The notes: generated by a model from the letters alone, not told the origin. Positions 21,201-34,704 are shown, counted from the stretch's first letter. The stretch: 64,000 bases of DNA from Oscarella lobularis (GCF_947507565.1 NC_089181.1:3109614-3173613), one strand, 5' to 3'. Numbers and translations are program-made.

Positions 21201-22264
21201 CATCTAATCAAACGCATCATCGTCATCATCGTCATATAAAAAATAAATTTGATGAATTTTCACTTTATAAAAAAGCACTTCAGGCGGCAGCTCAAAGAGA
21301 TCAACGAGCAAATTTAGACGACCTCTGTGCGGCATTCCCACAATCACGTGTTCCACGCCATCTAAAAATGAAATAAATAGGTCTCCAGTTATCAATTACT
21401 ATGGAATTAATTAATTAGAGACCCTTGGCTGCGTAATTGACAGCAGCACTCATAAAAGACAGAAGACTTTCTGCTCCCTCAGCGCTATAGCGTTTGATGT
21501 GGCCAAATTTTTTTCCAAGGAAGGTATCAAATGCCTTGGGGAAAAATTATGGATTTTACATAGAAGTTTTAGTCAACGTCTGAAGGAGAACCTGGGACTT
21601 AATCAACTGCTCTGCCATTCTTTTTCTTTCATTTGAAGAAAGTTGGAACTTTGTCGCGCTCTCTTCGAATTCTCTAATAAGCCACGACTTCTCCTCTTCG
21701 CTCTTTATTAGAAGAGATACGTCATTCAGAAAAGCGAAGCATCGTTCTGTTGCTTTTTACTGATAACTGATGAATTTCTAAGCCAAGTCGATTGCAATAG
21801 ACGTGTTCCAAATAATCGACCAATTCATCCAAATTCTTCAGCCCGTCATTATGCACCAGGCCTGAGAAAAGATTTCCGGTCTACTCAACACGAGAAAAAA
21901 CCCCGAAAACCTCGAAAACTCCCCGCGCTCGAAAGAGATTTGACTTTTTCGACGGCGTCATCAATCTCACGCGAGCTCCTGCTGTTTGCAGGAAATGTAC
22001 TTTGGGGGCGTTAACATTCAGTTTAACTCCTACTAGCTAAGGTCCAATGGATCGATTTTTGCTTTCGCGTGTCCGTTGTGTCGATAGCAAGCGACCAGTT
22101 CCTTTAGATGTCTGTCTGGAGTTTCGTCTCTCAGATTAGATCCCAATCTTTACTTTGCGCATACCTTCTTGCTCTGTGGACAGTCTTCTCAGCTTAATCT
22201 CGCCTTTTCGACGTACTCTACCCCAGATAAGTCTGCTGGACGGAAGCAAACGAGCGCAGAACAT
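18203..22264 (-). CDS. DHTKD1: 2-oxoadipate dehydrogenase E1 component, mitochondrial
   Basis: Thiamine-diphosphate E1 subunit acting on 2-oxoadipate in lysine and tryptophan breakdown in mitochondria. More than twenty short exons can be joined in frame. Start [19 protein letters not shown] is a basic presequence. Then [71 protein letters not shown] (cofactor region), [111 protein letters not shown], and a C-terminus ending VLQTTFL. NPNSSHLE and [17 protein letters not shown] fit DHTKD1 better than OGDH. One intron near 20470-20510 appears to use a GC donor. The stop codon is at 18203-18205. Confidence 0.9.
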
Positions 22265-22306
22265 GATGGCTTTAGCCCTAGTGCACGCTAAACGAATCCC
22301 TTCGAC
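22265..22306. promoter_or_regulatory. 42-bp divergent promoter of DHTKD1 and MRPS24
   Basis: Only 42 bases separate the two start codons. Both proteins are mitochondrial. The two 5' UTRs must be very short or overlap, and core promoter signals must lie in or downstream of this stretch. I see no TATA box. Confidence 0.6.
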
Positions 22307-22720
22307 ATGGCCGCGTTTTCGTGGAGGTTGCCCTTCTATTCACGCTTCTACCGTGTCGCCCACTTCGCCACGACGCCAGCGCACTTTTCCCGACCCAAAC
22401 CGTATCGAATCGGCGTTCTAACCGCGCAGAAAAGCGTTCACGGCGCGCTATTGGAGAAACGAGCGTCGCCCCAGTCGATAATCGACGATCTTTTCCTAAG
22501 AAAGTTCGTCGCCGGAACGTTGAGCGTGCACAACATGCTCGTCAAGTGGTTCCCCATCGTGATTCATCGTCGAAACGATCGAATCGTCGTCGTGGCGGGC
22601 GTGAAACGGAGCGCCGCCGTTTCGTCGCTCACGCGACTCTGGTGGCTCAAGGGATACGTCGAAACGCTCGAATCGAAACGGACGGGACGAAAAGTCACGC
22701 TAGAATTGAAAATCGTATAG
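22307..22720 (+). CDS. MRPS24: Mitochondrial small ribosomal subunit protein uS3m
   Basis: Single exon, 137 residues. The N-terminal 40 residues are basic and aromatic, as in a mitochondrial import sequence. The best diagnostic is SIIDDLFLRKFVAGTL, matching the VEDVFLRKFMWGTF region of animal MRPS24, followed by a region with RRNDRIVVVAGVKR and a C-terminal LVGY-like LKGYVETL. MRPS24 is the animal mitochondrial member of the uS3 family in the small-subunit head. Divergent from DHTKD1 and convergent with STIP1, whose stop is only 55 bp away. Similarity is moderate, as usual for mitoribosomal proteins. Confidence 0.75.
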   Translation: MAAFSWRLPFYSRFYRVAHFATTPAHFSRPKPYRIGVLTAQKSVHGALLEKRASPQSIIDDLFLRKFVAGTLSVHNMLVKWFPIVIHRRNDRIVVVAGVKRSAAVSSLTRLWWLKGYVETLESKRTGRKVTLELKIV

Positions 22721-22775
22721 AAGACACAGACAGAGAGAGAAAAAGACCTAATCGCGATTGAAGTTAGTCGTTCCT

Positions 22776-25171
22776 TTAGCGCAATTGAAGTAGCCCCACT
22801 TCCACGAGCTTCTGTATCTTTTGCGCCACGTTGGGGTTTTTCATATGACTAAATTAATAAATAAATAAAGTTTTCGGTTATATAATGTGGGGCGTGGGCG
22901 TGGTCTTACTCCATGAGTGCTGCTGGATTCTCCTCCGCTTGCTTTAGTATGATTTGCATGGCGGGATCTTGTAATATTCCGACCACTTCCGGGTCTTGCA
23001 TGGCTCGTCGATGGACCTCTTCGGCGCTCGCCGGCGGCATGACTTCGCAGCGAAGCAGGCCCTGCTTCGCTTCAGCATTACCCGGGTCTAATTCCAGCAC
23101 TTTTTGGTACGTTTGCGCTGCCTTGAATTGTTCTTTCAGAGCCAATTCAATGTTGGCTTTTCTCAGGTAACCCTTGACTACATAGAAAGGCATAATGCAT
23201 GTAAAATTTAACGGGAGAAATATCTACCAAATGTGGGATCCAGTTCTAAGCATTTTTCGCAGTCCTAAGTATGACAATACCACATAAACGTGTATCAAGT
23301 TTATTGCCACTTGACTTACTGCTAGACCAAGTCGGAATTCGGCCAATTTTGTGTAGCAAGCAGCTCTGTTGCTGTACAACTTGGCGTCTTCCGGATTGCG
23401 TTGAATTGCTTCCGTGTAGTGTTTCACGGCACCGGGAAAATCACCTTAGAAGACGAATTAGAAGAAGTCTCATAAAATGACTAATTGTCACCTTTTTGAA
23501 AAAGTGCGTTTCCTTTCTCTTTTTCTTCCAGTGACAAGTCCGGGTTGATGTATTCTTTCCTTTTCTTTTCAGCTATCTTTGCCTCTACCTAAATAAAGGA
23601 GTCCATCGTACATTCCTTTGCTCTACTATTCACTATATTATTATACATCTTTTCTTCTTCTCTCTACATCTTTTACGCGATCTTCCGTAAGTGATTTATC
23701 ATAATACTTTAACGCCTCTTCCAACTTCTCCTGCTTCACGCACGCGTTTCCCATTCGAGCAAAAGCCCTAAGAAGAAACGTCCATTGACATTTTCTCCCC
23801 AAGCAATAATGGTGTCGTCTTACTTTGCAACCATTGCAAACGGAGCTCGATTTTCGCGTCCAATTTCGACTGCCTTCTCGCATTCTTTAATGCATTCATC
23901 AAAGTTTCCCATTTCAAAGAACACGGCTACAGAAAACAGACGAGCGTTTTCGCACACTTAGGAATCTTTCAACTAGAACATCTCACCGGCTCTATTTGTG
24001 AGAAATGACATATCTGTCGGATCCAATTCCGCTGCTTTCTCGTAGTGACTCAACGCAGTTTCAAATTCCTTTTTCTTATACGCCGCATTTCCGAGTTCTT
24101 TCTCCTCTTTAGCCTTAGCACCACAACCATCATTATCATTGCTATTCCCAGATCATTCCCTGTACCTCTTTTTTTGCGGGATCAACAGGTACTTCCGCCT
24201 CGGCTTGCTTTTCGGCTTCCGCTTTTTTCTTAGCTGCTTCCTCCTTTTCCTTCCGTTCCCTTTCCGCTGCAGCAGCTTCTTCTGCTTCTTCTATAGCCAT
24301 CACATTATAAAAATTAACCAATCAGCACTTCTCTGTACTAGTTACCAGCAAATTGATTTCCAGATTTCAAATCAATTCCCAACATGACACTTATGGCTTT
24401 CATTAGTCGCGGATCTTGCATAAATCTAAAATAGTCCTTTACAAAATCTGCCTTGAGGTATCTCTCTCTGTTTTGCAACTTACTGGCCTAAGCAGGACGG
24501 ATCTCTTCGCAGCATTTCCAACTTCATTCGAAAATCGTCCTGCTGCAGATATTCCCTCGTTTCTGGATTCATTGCAAGTTTCGCCCAAATTTGAGGATTC
24601 GAAAAAGGATTGTTAGGATCTATGTAGCAAGAAAATAGCCCAAAAAAATCCCTTCCAAAAGTTCCCTTTCCTCACCAATAGCCGGTTCTATTCTTGCTTT
24701 GACGTCAGCAAGCGAATCTTTGAGCGATTGATTATCGGGTTCGACTTTGAGCCCGTCCTCGTACACGCTCTTCGCCTCTTCGAACTTTCCCTGCTGAAAA
24801 AGCGCGTATCCTTTTCGCGAATAACCCTAAACAAGATCGCGAAATGGGGGTCCTTTCTTTCGGAGCACGTGGCGCGTGGCGCTAACTCTCGCCCAATTCG
24901 GCCTCAATTCGATCGCTTTCTGGCCGTCGTCGACTGCGTTCTGCAAGTCGTCCTTTTTCGCGTACGCTGCGCTGCGATTGCTGTAGAGAACGGCGTTTTG
25001 CGGATCGATTTCGATCGCTTTCGTGTAGCATTCGATCGCCTTGTCGAAATCGCTCGTTTTGAGCGCTTCGTTCCCCTCTTGCTTGAACTGTTCGGCTGTC
25101 GACTAGAGACAGGAGTCGACTGATTCCATTGGAGCCGCGCGGAGAGCAATTCTTACCGTTGATTCGGCCAT
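22776..25171 (-). CDS. STIP1: Stress-induced phosphoprotein 1 (Hsp70-Hsp90 organising protein)
   Basis: Cytosolic co-chaperone that hands clients from Hsp70 to Hsp90. Start MAEST at 25169-25171, then TPR1 ([32 protein letters not shown]), a first DP/STI1 domain around 24400-24700, a charged Glu/Lys linker (about 24180-24300), TPR2A and TPR2B (about 23160-24060; [15 protein letters not shown]), and a last DP domain ([17 protein letters not shown]). The final exon is easily missed: after ALMD a 60-bp intron (about 22848-22907) leads to [20 protein letters not shown] at 22776-22845, which is the conserved end of STIP1. About ten exons with short introns. All domains of the animal protein are present. 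Confidence 0.93.
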
Positions 25172-25281
25172 TTTTCGGTAGACTGTGCGCGCGCTTCGAG
25201 AACATTCCAGCAAAATACGTATAACTGTTATGTGAAAATTCTAGAAGCACTGTACATTATTATCTATACTACAAGTGTTAC

Positions 25282-26140
25282 TTATTTATTCGTTTCTGGA
25301 ACAACTCCTAAGTGGGATTTGATTTTCTCTTCATCTTCTTTCGGAATACTATTTTCGCTAAGGAGAATCTCCTCCAAACGAGGTGGACCTGGATATTTGA
25401 GAGCCAACGAAAGATAGCCAGCTCCTTCAGCCGCGAGACTGCACCCTTCAACATCGACCGTCCTTAGCGTAGGATGACGTGCAATAGCAACTGCCAGAAC
25501 AGCTGCCCCTTCAGGCAAAAGACGACAATAGTCAAGATAGAGTCTCTCCAGTGTCTCGTTCCGCGAAAGAGCAATAGCAAATCTCGTCCATCCAGGCAGA
25601 GATATTTCCACATTTCCACTCAGATTCAACTCCGTCAGACCCTTTGCTTTCTTGCCAGGCGAACTTTCGTCGTCACTTTGCTGCAGAATTTGGCACAAAT
25701 ATTTGAGAGAAGAATTGTTCAGACCGCAATCTCCCATATCGAGAGACATGAGACTAGGATGCCGATCGACGGCTTTGCAGATCGCTTTCACCTGTTTCTT
25801 ACTGAACGAAGTCCCGTGAAGCCTTCAAAAAAAAATAATAAAAACAAAATCTTTATCCAACGTGATCTTACATTAGACTGGTAATGGAAGCGTTTCTTTG
25901 GAGAGCGTGGCCCAGTTCTTTGACGCGTCGATCGTTCGACACGACGTTCATGTTGAGATTCAACTGCTGCAGAGACTCGTTCGACTTGAGCGCGGCGCAC
26001 AGGCGCGCAAACGACTCGTCCGTCATCGAACAGCCGCGCAACGAGAGCAGGCGAATCGAATTGCCTCGCAGGTGATGCGTAATGTCCTCCTCTTCGCGAT
26101 CATTTACTCGCTGGCCGGGGAACTCCAACGAAACGAGCAT
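25282..26140 (-). CDS. LRRC73: Leucine-rich repeat protein, LRRC73-like
   Basis: Two exons (25282 to about 25825, and about 25872-26140) joined around SLMLHGTSFSKKQ. About 285 residues of ribonuclease-inhibitor-type LRRs. I take the ATG at 26140 (MLVSLEFPGQRV), which lines up with the start of human LRRC73. Diagnostic matches: IRLLSLRGCSMTDESF, LQQLNLNMNVVSNDRR, LMSLDMGDCGLNNSS, ELNLSGNVEISLPGW and LLSENSIPKEDEEKI correspond segment by segment to LRRC73. No catalytic function is known for the family. The gene lies tail to tail spaced about 110 bp from STIP1's start. Confidence 0.82.
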
Positions 26141-26336
26141 AGCAGCGGTCAAAACAAAAGCGAAACGGACCTTTACTCGATGACCTCAACGTGTGCGTCA
26201 ACAATCACGTGATGATTCTAATTTTATGTGCAGAGATGCCCTTAACCCTTGGACTTTCCCACCGCAACGCCCACAGCAATAGAGGTGGGAGGATGAACTC
26301 TCCCATTCTAAGAAAGCCGGTTTACTACTCAAATTT

Positions 26337-29294
<2,958 letters not shown>

Positions 29295-29405
29295 GTCGAA
29301 CTAGCGCGCGTTAAAGAACGAAATCAATTTCTTCAACTTTTAATTAACTTAAAAGGATTCTCTTTTTACAAATAACTTGTAGGTATAACACTACTGCACT
29401 TGTAG

Positions 29406-29848
29406 CTAGTTCTTTGCAGCTGCAATAGTGCTAGCCATATCAGAAAGTTTCATCACGTTCTAAAGATACCGGTACAGTAATATAAAAAAGTATCCAAATG
29501 TATAGATTTACTTTGACGTTATCGTTTAGTCGAATTCCTAGGTCGGAGCACGTACGTTCTTCATCTACGTCGGGAATAGCGAGTCCTTCGTCGTCTTTTG
29601 AAGACTCCAGTCGCTCTCTCACGCTCGATACGGCCTACAAACACGTCTACTAGCGCTAATGCGTGAGACTCGACTTCGCATCGAACCTTCTCGATCAGAT
29701 CTACTCGTTTCTTGTCTTCCGCTAAACATTCGGCTTTGTTCGCCTTTCGTTTTGTCGAGACGGACTTCAGTCGATCGTGATAGACTTCCCGCTTAGCGAA
29801 AACATCTTCGACCGCTGCGTCGAGAAGTGCGCCTTCTAGTTTATCCAT
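29406..29848 (-). CDS. Small coiled-coil protein, not recognised
   Basis: ATG at 29846-29848 begins MDKLEGALLDAAVEDVFAKR. The first exon is a highly charged helix (KRKANKAECLAEDKKRVDL). The reading frame then shifts; the simplest intron is a short one (about 40 bp) ending TTTGTAG before AVSSVRERLESSKDDEGL. A second intron (about 29461-29511) leads to a last exon NVMKLSDMASTIAAAKN with stop at 29406-29408. The result is about 120 residues, helical, acidic in the middle (PDVDEERTCSDLGIRL). I cannot assign a family; a small coiled-coil subunit of a larger complex would fit, but that is a guess. The first splice donor is weak, so the exon join needs caution. Confidence 0.5.
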
Positions 29849-29910
29849 AACGCGCGCTAAAAGTTTAAATTCAAAACAAAAAGAAGTGCGCACTCAAACC
29901 ATTAAAACCG

Positions 29911-31083
29911 TCACTTTGTGCTCACAATGTCAGGATTACAAAGCACTTGAATCGCCGTCATAGCCATTGCCTTAGCCGCAATAAGAGTCTGCTTATGAGC
30001 GTAGTCAGTGTCCGCAGCAGCCGTGAAACCCTTCGTATGATTCAACGCATCGGTTCCGATGCTATACCACGGATGAATCGACGGCACGACGTGCGACACG
30101 TTTCCCATGTCAGTCGAAAAGCACGGCAGCTCACTGGGCCGATCGAACTCGATCCCAAGCTGACTTACATTCTTCACGTAGAGATCGAGCAAATTCGCGT
30201 GAGAACACATATTCGAATAGGGGCTGTCATCTTCATCGATTTCAAATGAACACCCAGCCGCATCGCCGGCACTTTTCAACACTTGAATCACCCGTTCCTT
30301 CAACGCACTCAACTCCTCGTCTGTCGGCGCTCTCACATACAAACTCATCTTCGTTACTTCGGGTATGATATTTGGCTTGACACCGCCCTCGGTTATAATG
30401 GCGTGCAAACGACACGTGGGCTTCATCTGCTGTCTCAACATGGAAAGACCCGTGTACGCTCCAACGGCCGCATCCAAAGCATTGATGCCCTCCCAAGGAA
30501 AAGCGGCCGCGTGCGACGCTTTGCCCTTGTACGTAACGGATAAATGAACGACGGATAAGACTCTCGCTTCGGGTAAATCGGACGGACACGGGTGGACCAT
30601 CATAGCTGCCCATAGTCCATCGAAGCAACCGGCTTTGATCATTTTGACTTTGCCTCCGCCCCCTTCCTCAGCGGGCGTACCGAGGACGATTAGCTCGCCG
30701 GCGGCGTCGATTCGAGTCGATTTGGCTTCGAGAGCGGCTTTGATGCCGATTGCTGCGGCTAGGCCCGCTTCTGCGATGAGATTGTGTCCGCACGCGTGAC
30801 CGATGTCCGGTAATGCGTCGTATTCGCATATGACTGCTACTTTCGTGCTCTTGGCGTCGGTGCTGCTGGATTTGTCGCGTGCGCGACCGCGGAAGGCGGT
30901 TTGGAGTGTGTAGTGACGCTCGACGTCGAAACCGGCGTCTTCGAGGAATTTTGTTAGGGCGTCGTGGGCGAAGTGCTCCTCGAAGACGAGTTCGGGATGC
31001 AGCCAGATCTCGTGGCTCACGTCGCGCAGCTTCGGCGCCCAGTCGTCGATCGCTCGACAAGCGAAGGAATAAAGTTCGTCCAT
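29911..31083 (-). CDS. M20-family peptidase, PM20D2-like (copy 1)
   Basis: Intronless, 390 residues. M20 metallopeptidase features: metal-site motif DIGHACGHN, catalytic-Glu loop GTPAEEGGGGK, MMVHPC, the lid-domain entry AAAFPWEGINALDAA and a late NHTKGF His. Animal PM20D2 hydrolyses unusual dipeptides (beta-alanyl-lysine type) and the bacterial relatives cleave aminobenzoyl-glutamate; either class could fit. It differs from copies 2-4 by lacking the intron after the HACGHNLIAEAG segment. It is divergent from the small acidic-protein gene, with 33 bp between start codons. Confidence 0.88.
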   Translation of the reverse strand: MDELYSFACRAIDDWAPKLRDVSHEIWLHPELVFEEHFAHDALTKFLEDAGFDVERHYTLQTAFRGRARDKSSSTDAKSTKVAVICEYDALPDIGHACGHNLIAEAGLAAAIGIKAALEAKSTRIDAAGELIVLGTPAEEGGGGKVKMIKAGCFDGLWAAMMVHPCPSDLPEARVLSVVHLSVTYKGKASHAAAFPWEGINALDAAVGAYTGLSMLRQQMKPTCRLHAIITEGGVKPNIIPEVTKMSLYVRAPTDEELSALKERVIQVLKSAGDAAGCSFEIDEDDSPYSNMCSHANLLDLYVKNVSQLGIEFDRPSELPCFSTDMGNVSHVVPSIHPWYSIGTDALNHTKGFTAAADTDYAHKQTLIAAKAMAMTAIQVLCNPDIVSTK

Positions 31084-31116
31084 CAGGAAAGGTGAGTGGC
31101 CCGGATAAATCTAGAA

Positions 31117-31352
31117 TGTCCGACGAGAAAGACAAAGAAGAGGAGAAGTCGCTGACGGATCACTTGAACAAATCGCTTCTGCAATCATTTCTAAAGCGAA
31201 TAAACATGCCGGATTCGGGCGTGCCTCTCTTCGAAGGGGCCCCAAACGGGAAAACCGACGACGCAGAACCGGCGGCGGCGCCAGATTCAGTAGAATGGGA
31301 CAAAGATAGCGAAGATAAAATTAATAGTAGAGCTCGTAGTACTCACGAATAA
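31117..31352 (+). CDS. Small acidic protein of 78 residues, not recognised
   Basis: Single exon, start MSDEKDKEEEKSLTDHLNKS. A short amphipathic helix (LTDHLNKSLLQSFLKRI) sits between an acidic lysine-rich N-terminus and a disordered Pro/Ala/Asp C-terminus. AATAAA at 31348-31353 overlaps the stop codon, so the 3' UTR is minimal and transcription must end within the 25 bp before the stop of the next peptidase gene, which comes from the other side. The frame is clean and flanked by promoter and polyadenylation signals, which supports a real gene. I cannot name the family. Confidence 0.6.
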
Positions 31353-31377
31353 AAAAAGAGAATCTCGAACGCATTCC

Positions 31378-32949
31378 TCACGCTCGCGCTTCATCGAGTT
31401 GAGCCTTGAAATCGGCTTTCACGCTATCCCTCATAGTCGAATTCGTCAAGACGTCGATGGCAGTCATAGCCATCGCTTTGGCAGCAATTAACGTCCGCTC
31501 GTAGGCGTGCTCGGTGTTGGCGAGCCCGGCAAACGCTCGCGTGTGTTTCGCAGCATTTCCTATAGAAAACATGGGATGCATTGACGGCGTGGAATACGAA
31601 ACGTTTCCCATGTCCGTCGATCCGGCCGGCTTGCTGCCGTCTTTGATGTCCATTTCCATGCCAATCGACTTGGCATTGACAGCGTAGCTTCCCATCAAAG
31701 TCGAATTCCTGAGCAGATTCGAAAAGTGACTGATGTCCTCGATCTTCACCGTACATCCGTGCGCTCGTGCCGACGCTTCGAAGACGTTAATCGATTTTTT
31801 AATCAAAACGTCCAATTCCTTATCGTTGGGAGCACGCAAATAGAAATTCAGCTGGGATCGATGTGGTATGATATTGGGCCTTATTCCGCCCTCCGTAAAA
31901 ATTCCGTGCGCTCGCCACGTCGGTTTCATCTGCTGACGAAGCATGGATAGCCCGTTATAGGCGGTGACGGCGGCGTCGAGAGCGTTGACGCCTTCCCAAG
32001 GAAAAGCGGCCGCGTGGGCTGCTTTGCCCGTAAACGTGACGAGAAGCTCGTGAATGGAGAGAAAATCGGCCGTCGTTGAGCTGAACGAATTCGGATGAAC
32101 CATCATTGCAGCGTCGACATCATCAAACACGCCGGCCTTTATTAAATCAATCTTGCCACCTGATGACTCTTCCGCTGGGGTTCCTAGAATAGTTAGACGA
32201 GCGTTGAGATGAGGGTTCTTGTCGAGGACGGCCTTGACAGCAATTCCAGCAGCAGCTCCTTAGAAACAGATACAAATAGTATCGCGGTAACTATGCAGTA
32301 CAGGTGGCCTAACTAAATTTATCTTGAAATCCCACGGAAGTTGCGGAGACGAGGAGAGGAACCTCCTCACTTCCTCGACTAAAGTGTCTCACAATCCTTT
32401 GCGGTTGGAACGGTTCGCTTCCCTTTTGAGACGAACGGGAACCGACCCATCTATTCTAGTATTATCTATTTTTGTATTAAAAAAAAACAATCTCCTAAGG
32501 CACTTCAGGGGACCCTACGTTGCTGACACTAATATCCTAGAGTAGCAGGTCTGCAAACTAGAGTCCTAGTGGTCACTAGAGTCCTAGTGGTCGCCTTTCT
32601 CTCTAAGTGTCCTGCTAAGCATCCTACCCTTACCTGCTTGTGCTATGAGATTGTGACCGCAAGCGTGACCTATGTCCGGCAGCGCGTCGTATTCGCATAT
32701 GATGGCGACGTTTGGACCTTCTCCGCGACCGCCTTTAGCTCGAAACGCCGTGTCCAAGACGAACTGTTCGTCGACGTCGTCGAAGCCGTTCGCTTTGAAG
32801 AAGGACGTCAGAATGCGATGCGCCTCGCGCTCTTCGTTGCCTATCTCGGGCGAATTCCATATCGCGCGACCGATCGCATTCAATTCGGTCGCGCAGCGAT
32901 CGATAGTCGAACACGCGACGCTTTTCAAATCATCTACCATAAAGGACAT
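31378..32949 (-). CDS. M20-family peptidase, PM20D2-like (copy 2)
   Basis: Two exons: about 32634-32949 (MSFMVDDLKSVACSTIDR to DIGHACGHNLIAQAG) and 31378 to about 32261 (GAAAGIAVKAVLD to the end). About 400 residues. Metal motif HACGHN and MMVHPN are present; the Glu loop reads GTPAEESSGGK where the other copies have EEGGGGK. The intron is about 370 bp, long for this region, and contains an 18-bp unit ACTAGAGTCCTAGTGGTC repeated twice at about 32554-32592. It is the most divergent of the four at the end of the lid domain. Confidence 0.87.
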
Positions 32950-33031
32950 ACGGGAAATTGCCCATGACGTGTCAAAGTACTGTTTATAGCGCTACAGTAC
33001 AAGTGTGAAGTCATACACTATGGTTCTTCAC

Positions 33032-34283
33032 CTAAGATTTTCCCTCTTTAAGTTGATCTTGAAAAGCTTTAACAATTTCGTTCATCAAACCTGGAGTTGT
33101 TAGGACATCAATTGCCGTCATAGCCATTGCTTTGGCTGAGATGATTGTCTGCTTGTGACTATGGTCTGTGTCTGAACACTTGGTGAATTCTCTTGTATGA
33201 TTCATAGTCTTGCCTATGCTGTACATAGGATGAATTGATGGTACGCAATAGGAAACGTTTCCCATATCCGTCGATGCAGAAAACGTACCTTTCATTGGCA
33301 CAAATTTGATTCCAAACGACATGGCATTCTCCTTGTAATATTTCAGCAAAACTGGATTTGCAATAAGGTTGGAATTCTCCATCAGCTCTCGAATTTCAAC
33401 TTTGCATCCAGTCGCTTCGGCAGCAGAGTGAAAGATGGCAATTGCTTTTTCTTTCAGCACAGACAATTCCTTGTCATTTGGAGCCCGGAAATAATACAGC
33501 AGCTGAGCTTTTTCTGGAATAATATTCGGCTTCGCTCCCCCATTGGTTATAATCCCATGTGCTCTCCACGTCGGCTTCATTTGTTGCCTCATCATCGATA
33601 CTGCCGTGTACGCGGATATGGCTGCATCCAAAGCATTGATCCCTTCCCAAGGAAAGGCAGCCGCGTGAGCCGCTTTGCCTTTGTACGTCACCTCCAACTC
33701 GATTATAGATAGAAAATCACCATTGAGACCATCATGCGGACCCGGATGAACCATCATAGCAAAATCGACGTCAGCAAAGCAACCGGATTCAATCATCTTA
33801 ACCTTTCCTCCGCCCCCTTCTTCGGCCGGTGTGCCAAGCACAGTCAGTCGACCAAGATCAGGACGTTTGAGCAGAGCAGCCCGGATACCGATTCCAGCAG
33901 CAACGCCTGAAATAATTCAATAATTTTTTATATCAACGTACTTACGAATTGACGTCACCTGCTTCCGCGATCAGATTGTGTCCGCACGCGTGACCAATTT
34001 CGGGCAATGCATCATATTCGCAAATGATGGCGACGTTCGGTCCCGCTTTCAGATCTCCCGATCGCGCTCTGAACGCCGTATCGAGCGTGAAGTGCTCTTC
34101 GACGTCGAATCCCTTCAATTTGAGCAGACTCGTGAGGATTCGATGGGCCTCGTGTTCTTTGTAGCACAGCTCCGGTTTGCTCCAGATCTCGTGACTAGCG
34201 GCGCGTAGTTCATCGACGGAACCGTCAATCGCCTTGCAAGCGATATCTTTTAGAGAAGAAGAAGACGTGCAGTGTGTGGCCAT
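33032..34283 (-). CDS. M20-family peptidase, PM20D2-like (copy 3)
   Basis: Two exons, about 33959-34283 (MATHCTSSSSLKDIACK to CGHNLIAEAG) and 33032 to about 33906, with a 52-bp intron. About 400 residues. HACGHN, GTPAEEGGGGK, MMVHPG, AAAFPWEGINALDAA and NHTREF are all present, so it should be an active metallopeptidase. Very close to copy 4 over its whole length, pointing to a recent duplication. Confidence 0.88.
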
Positions 34284-34320
34284 CTGTGTGTAGAAACTAG
34301 AAAATCTGGGTGATAGAACC

Positions 34321-34470
34321 TAGTGAGCGCCAGCCAGAGCCCTATATATCTTTTATAGGGCTCTGGCGCCAGCTGACGACTCTTCCGCCAGAATTGCTAA
34401 TTAACTAGTGAGCGCCAGCTGACGACTCTTCCGTCAGAATTGTTAATTACGTATGAGTGTTCTTGTCAAG
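34321..34470. repeat. Perfect hairpin and direct repeats between peptidase genes
   Basis: A perfect inverted repeat with 14-base arms GCCAGAGCCCTATA and a 7-base loop lies at 34333-34367. Next to it a unit of about 40 bases (GCGCCAGCTGACGACTCTTC, ending AGAATTG.TAATTA) occurs twice, at about 34365 and 34413, each led by AGTGAGCGCCAG-type sequence. No coding content. It may be the end of a small non-autonomous element or simple local rearrangement. Confidence 0.6.
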
Positions 34471-34620
34471 GACGGCGTTAACAGCAATTCCAGCAGCAGC
34501 AGCTCCTTGGAATAAATAGTATTGTGGCAACTATGCAGTAGTGTACAGGTGGTCCAGCTAAATTTATCTGGAATTCCCCCACGGAAATCGCGTAGACGAG
34601 CAGTACTTCCTTGGCTATAC
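34455..34620 (-). pseudogene. Relic of a further M20 peptidase gene
   Basis: This stretch resembles about 32216-32370, the exon-2 start and intron of copy 2: on the plus strand AAGGACGGCGTTAACAGCAA versus GAGGACGGCCTTGACAGCAA, then a shared CAATTCCAGCAGCAGC, ACTATGCAGTA and AAATTTATCT. Neither flanking exon remains. It marks a lost copy between copies 3 and 4. Confidence 0.7.
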
Positions 34621-34704
34621 ATCTACAAAGCAAACCATCTAGTACATAAAGAGTTGTACTGTTCGCCGTACTGTTCAGTACAAGTGTGCAGTCTGGTTCT
34701 TCAC

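Noticed and set aside
19200-21400. OGDH (2-oxoglutarate dehydrogenase E1) as identity.
   Set aside because: Segments such as [25 protein letters not shown] and [12 protein letters not shown] follow DHTKD1 rather than OGDH ([25 protein letters not shown]).
18500-22264. Region first looked like a decayed dehydrogenase E1 gene with many frame breaks.
   Set aside because: Every break falls at a short intron with usable GT/GC-AG signals, and the spliced protein matches DHTKD1 from start to end. It is intact.
22321-22761. 146-codon frame overlapping MRPS24.
   Set aside because: Arg-rich shadow in +2 frame; the frame from 22307 carries the MRPS24 signature.
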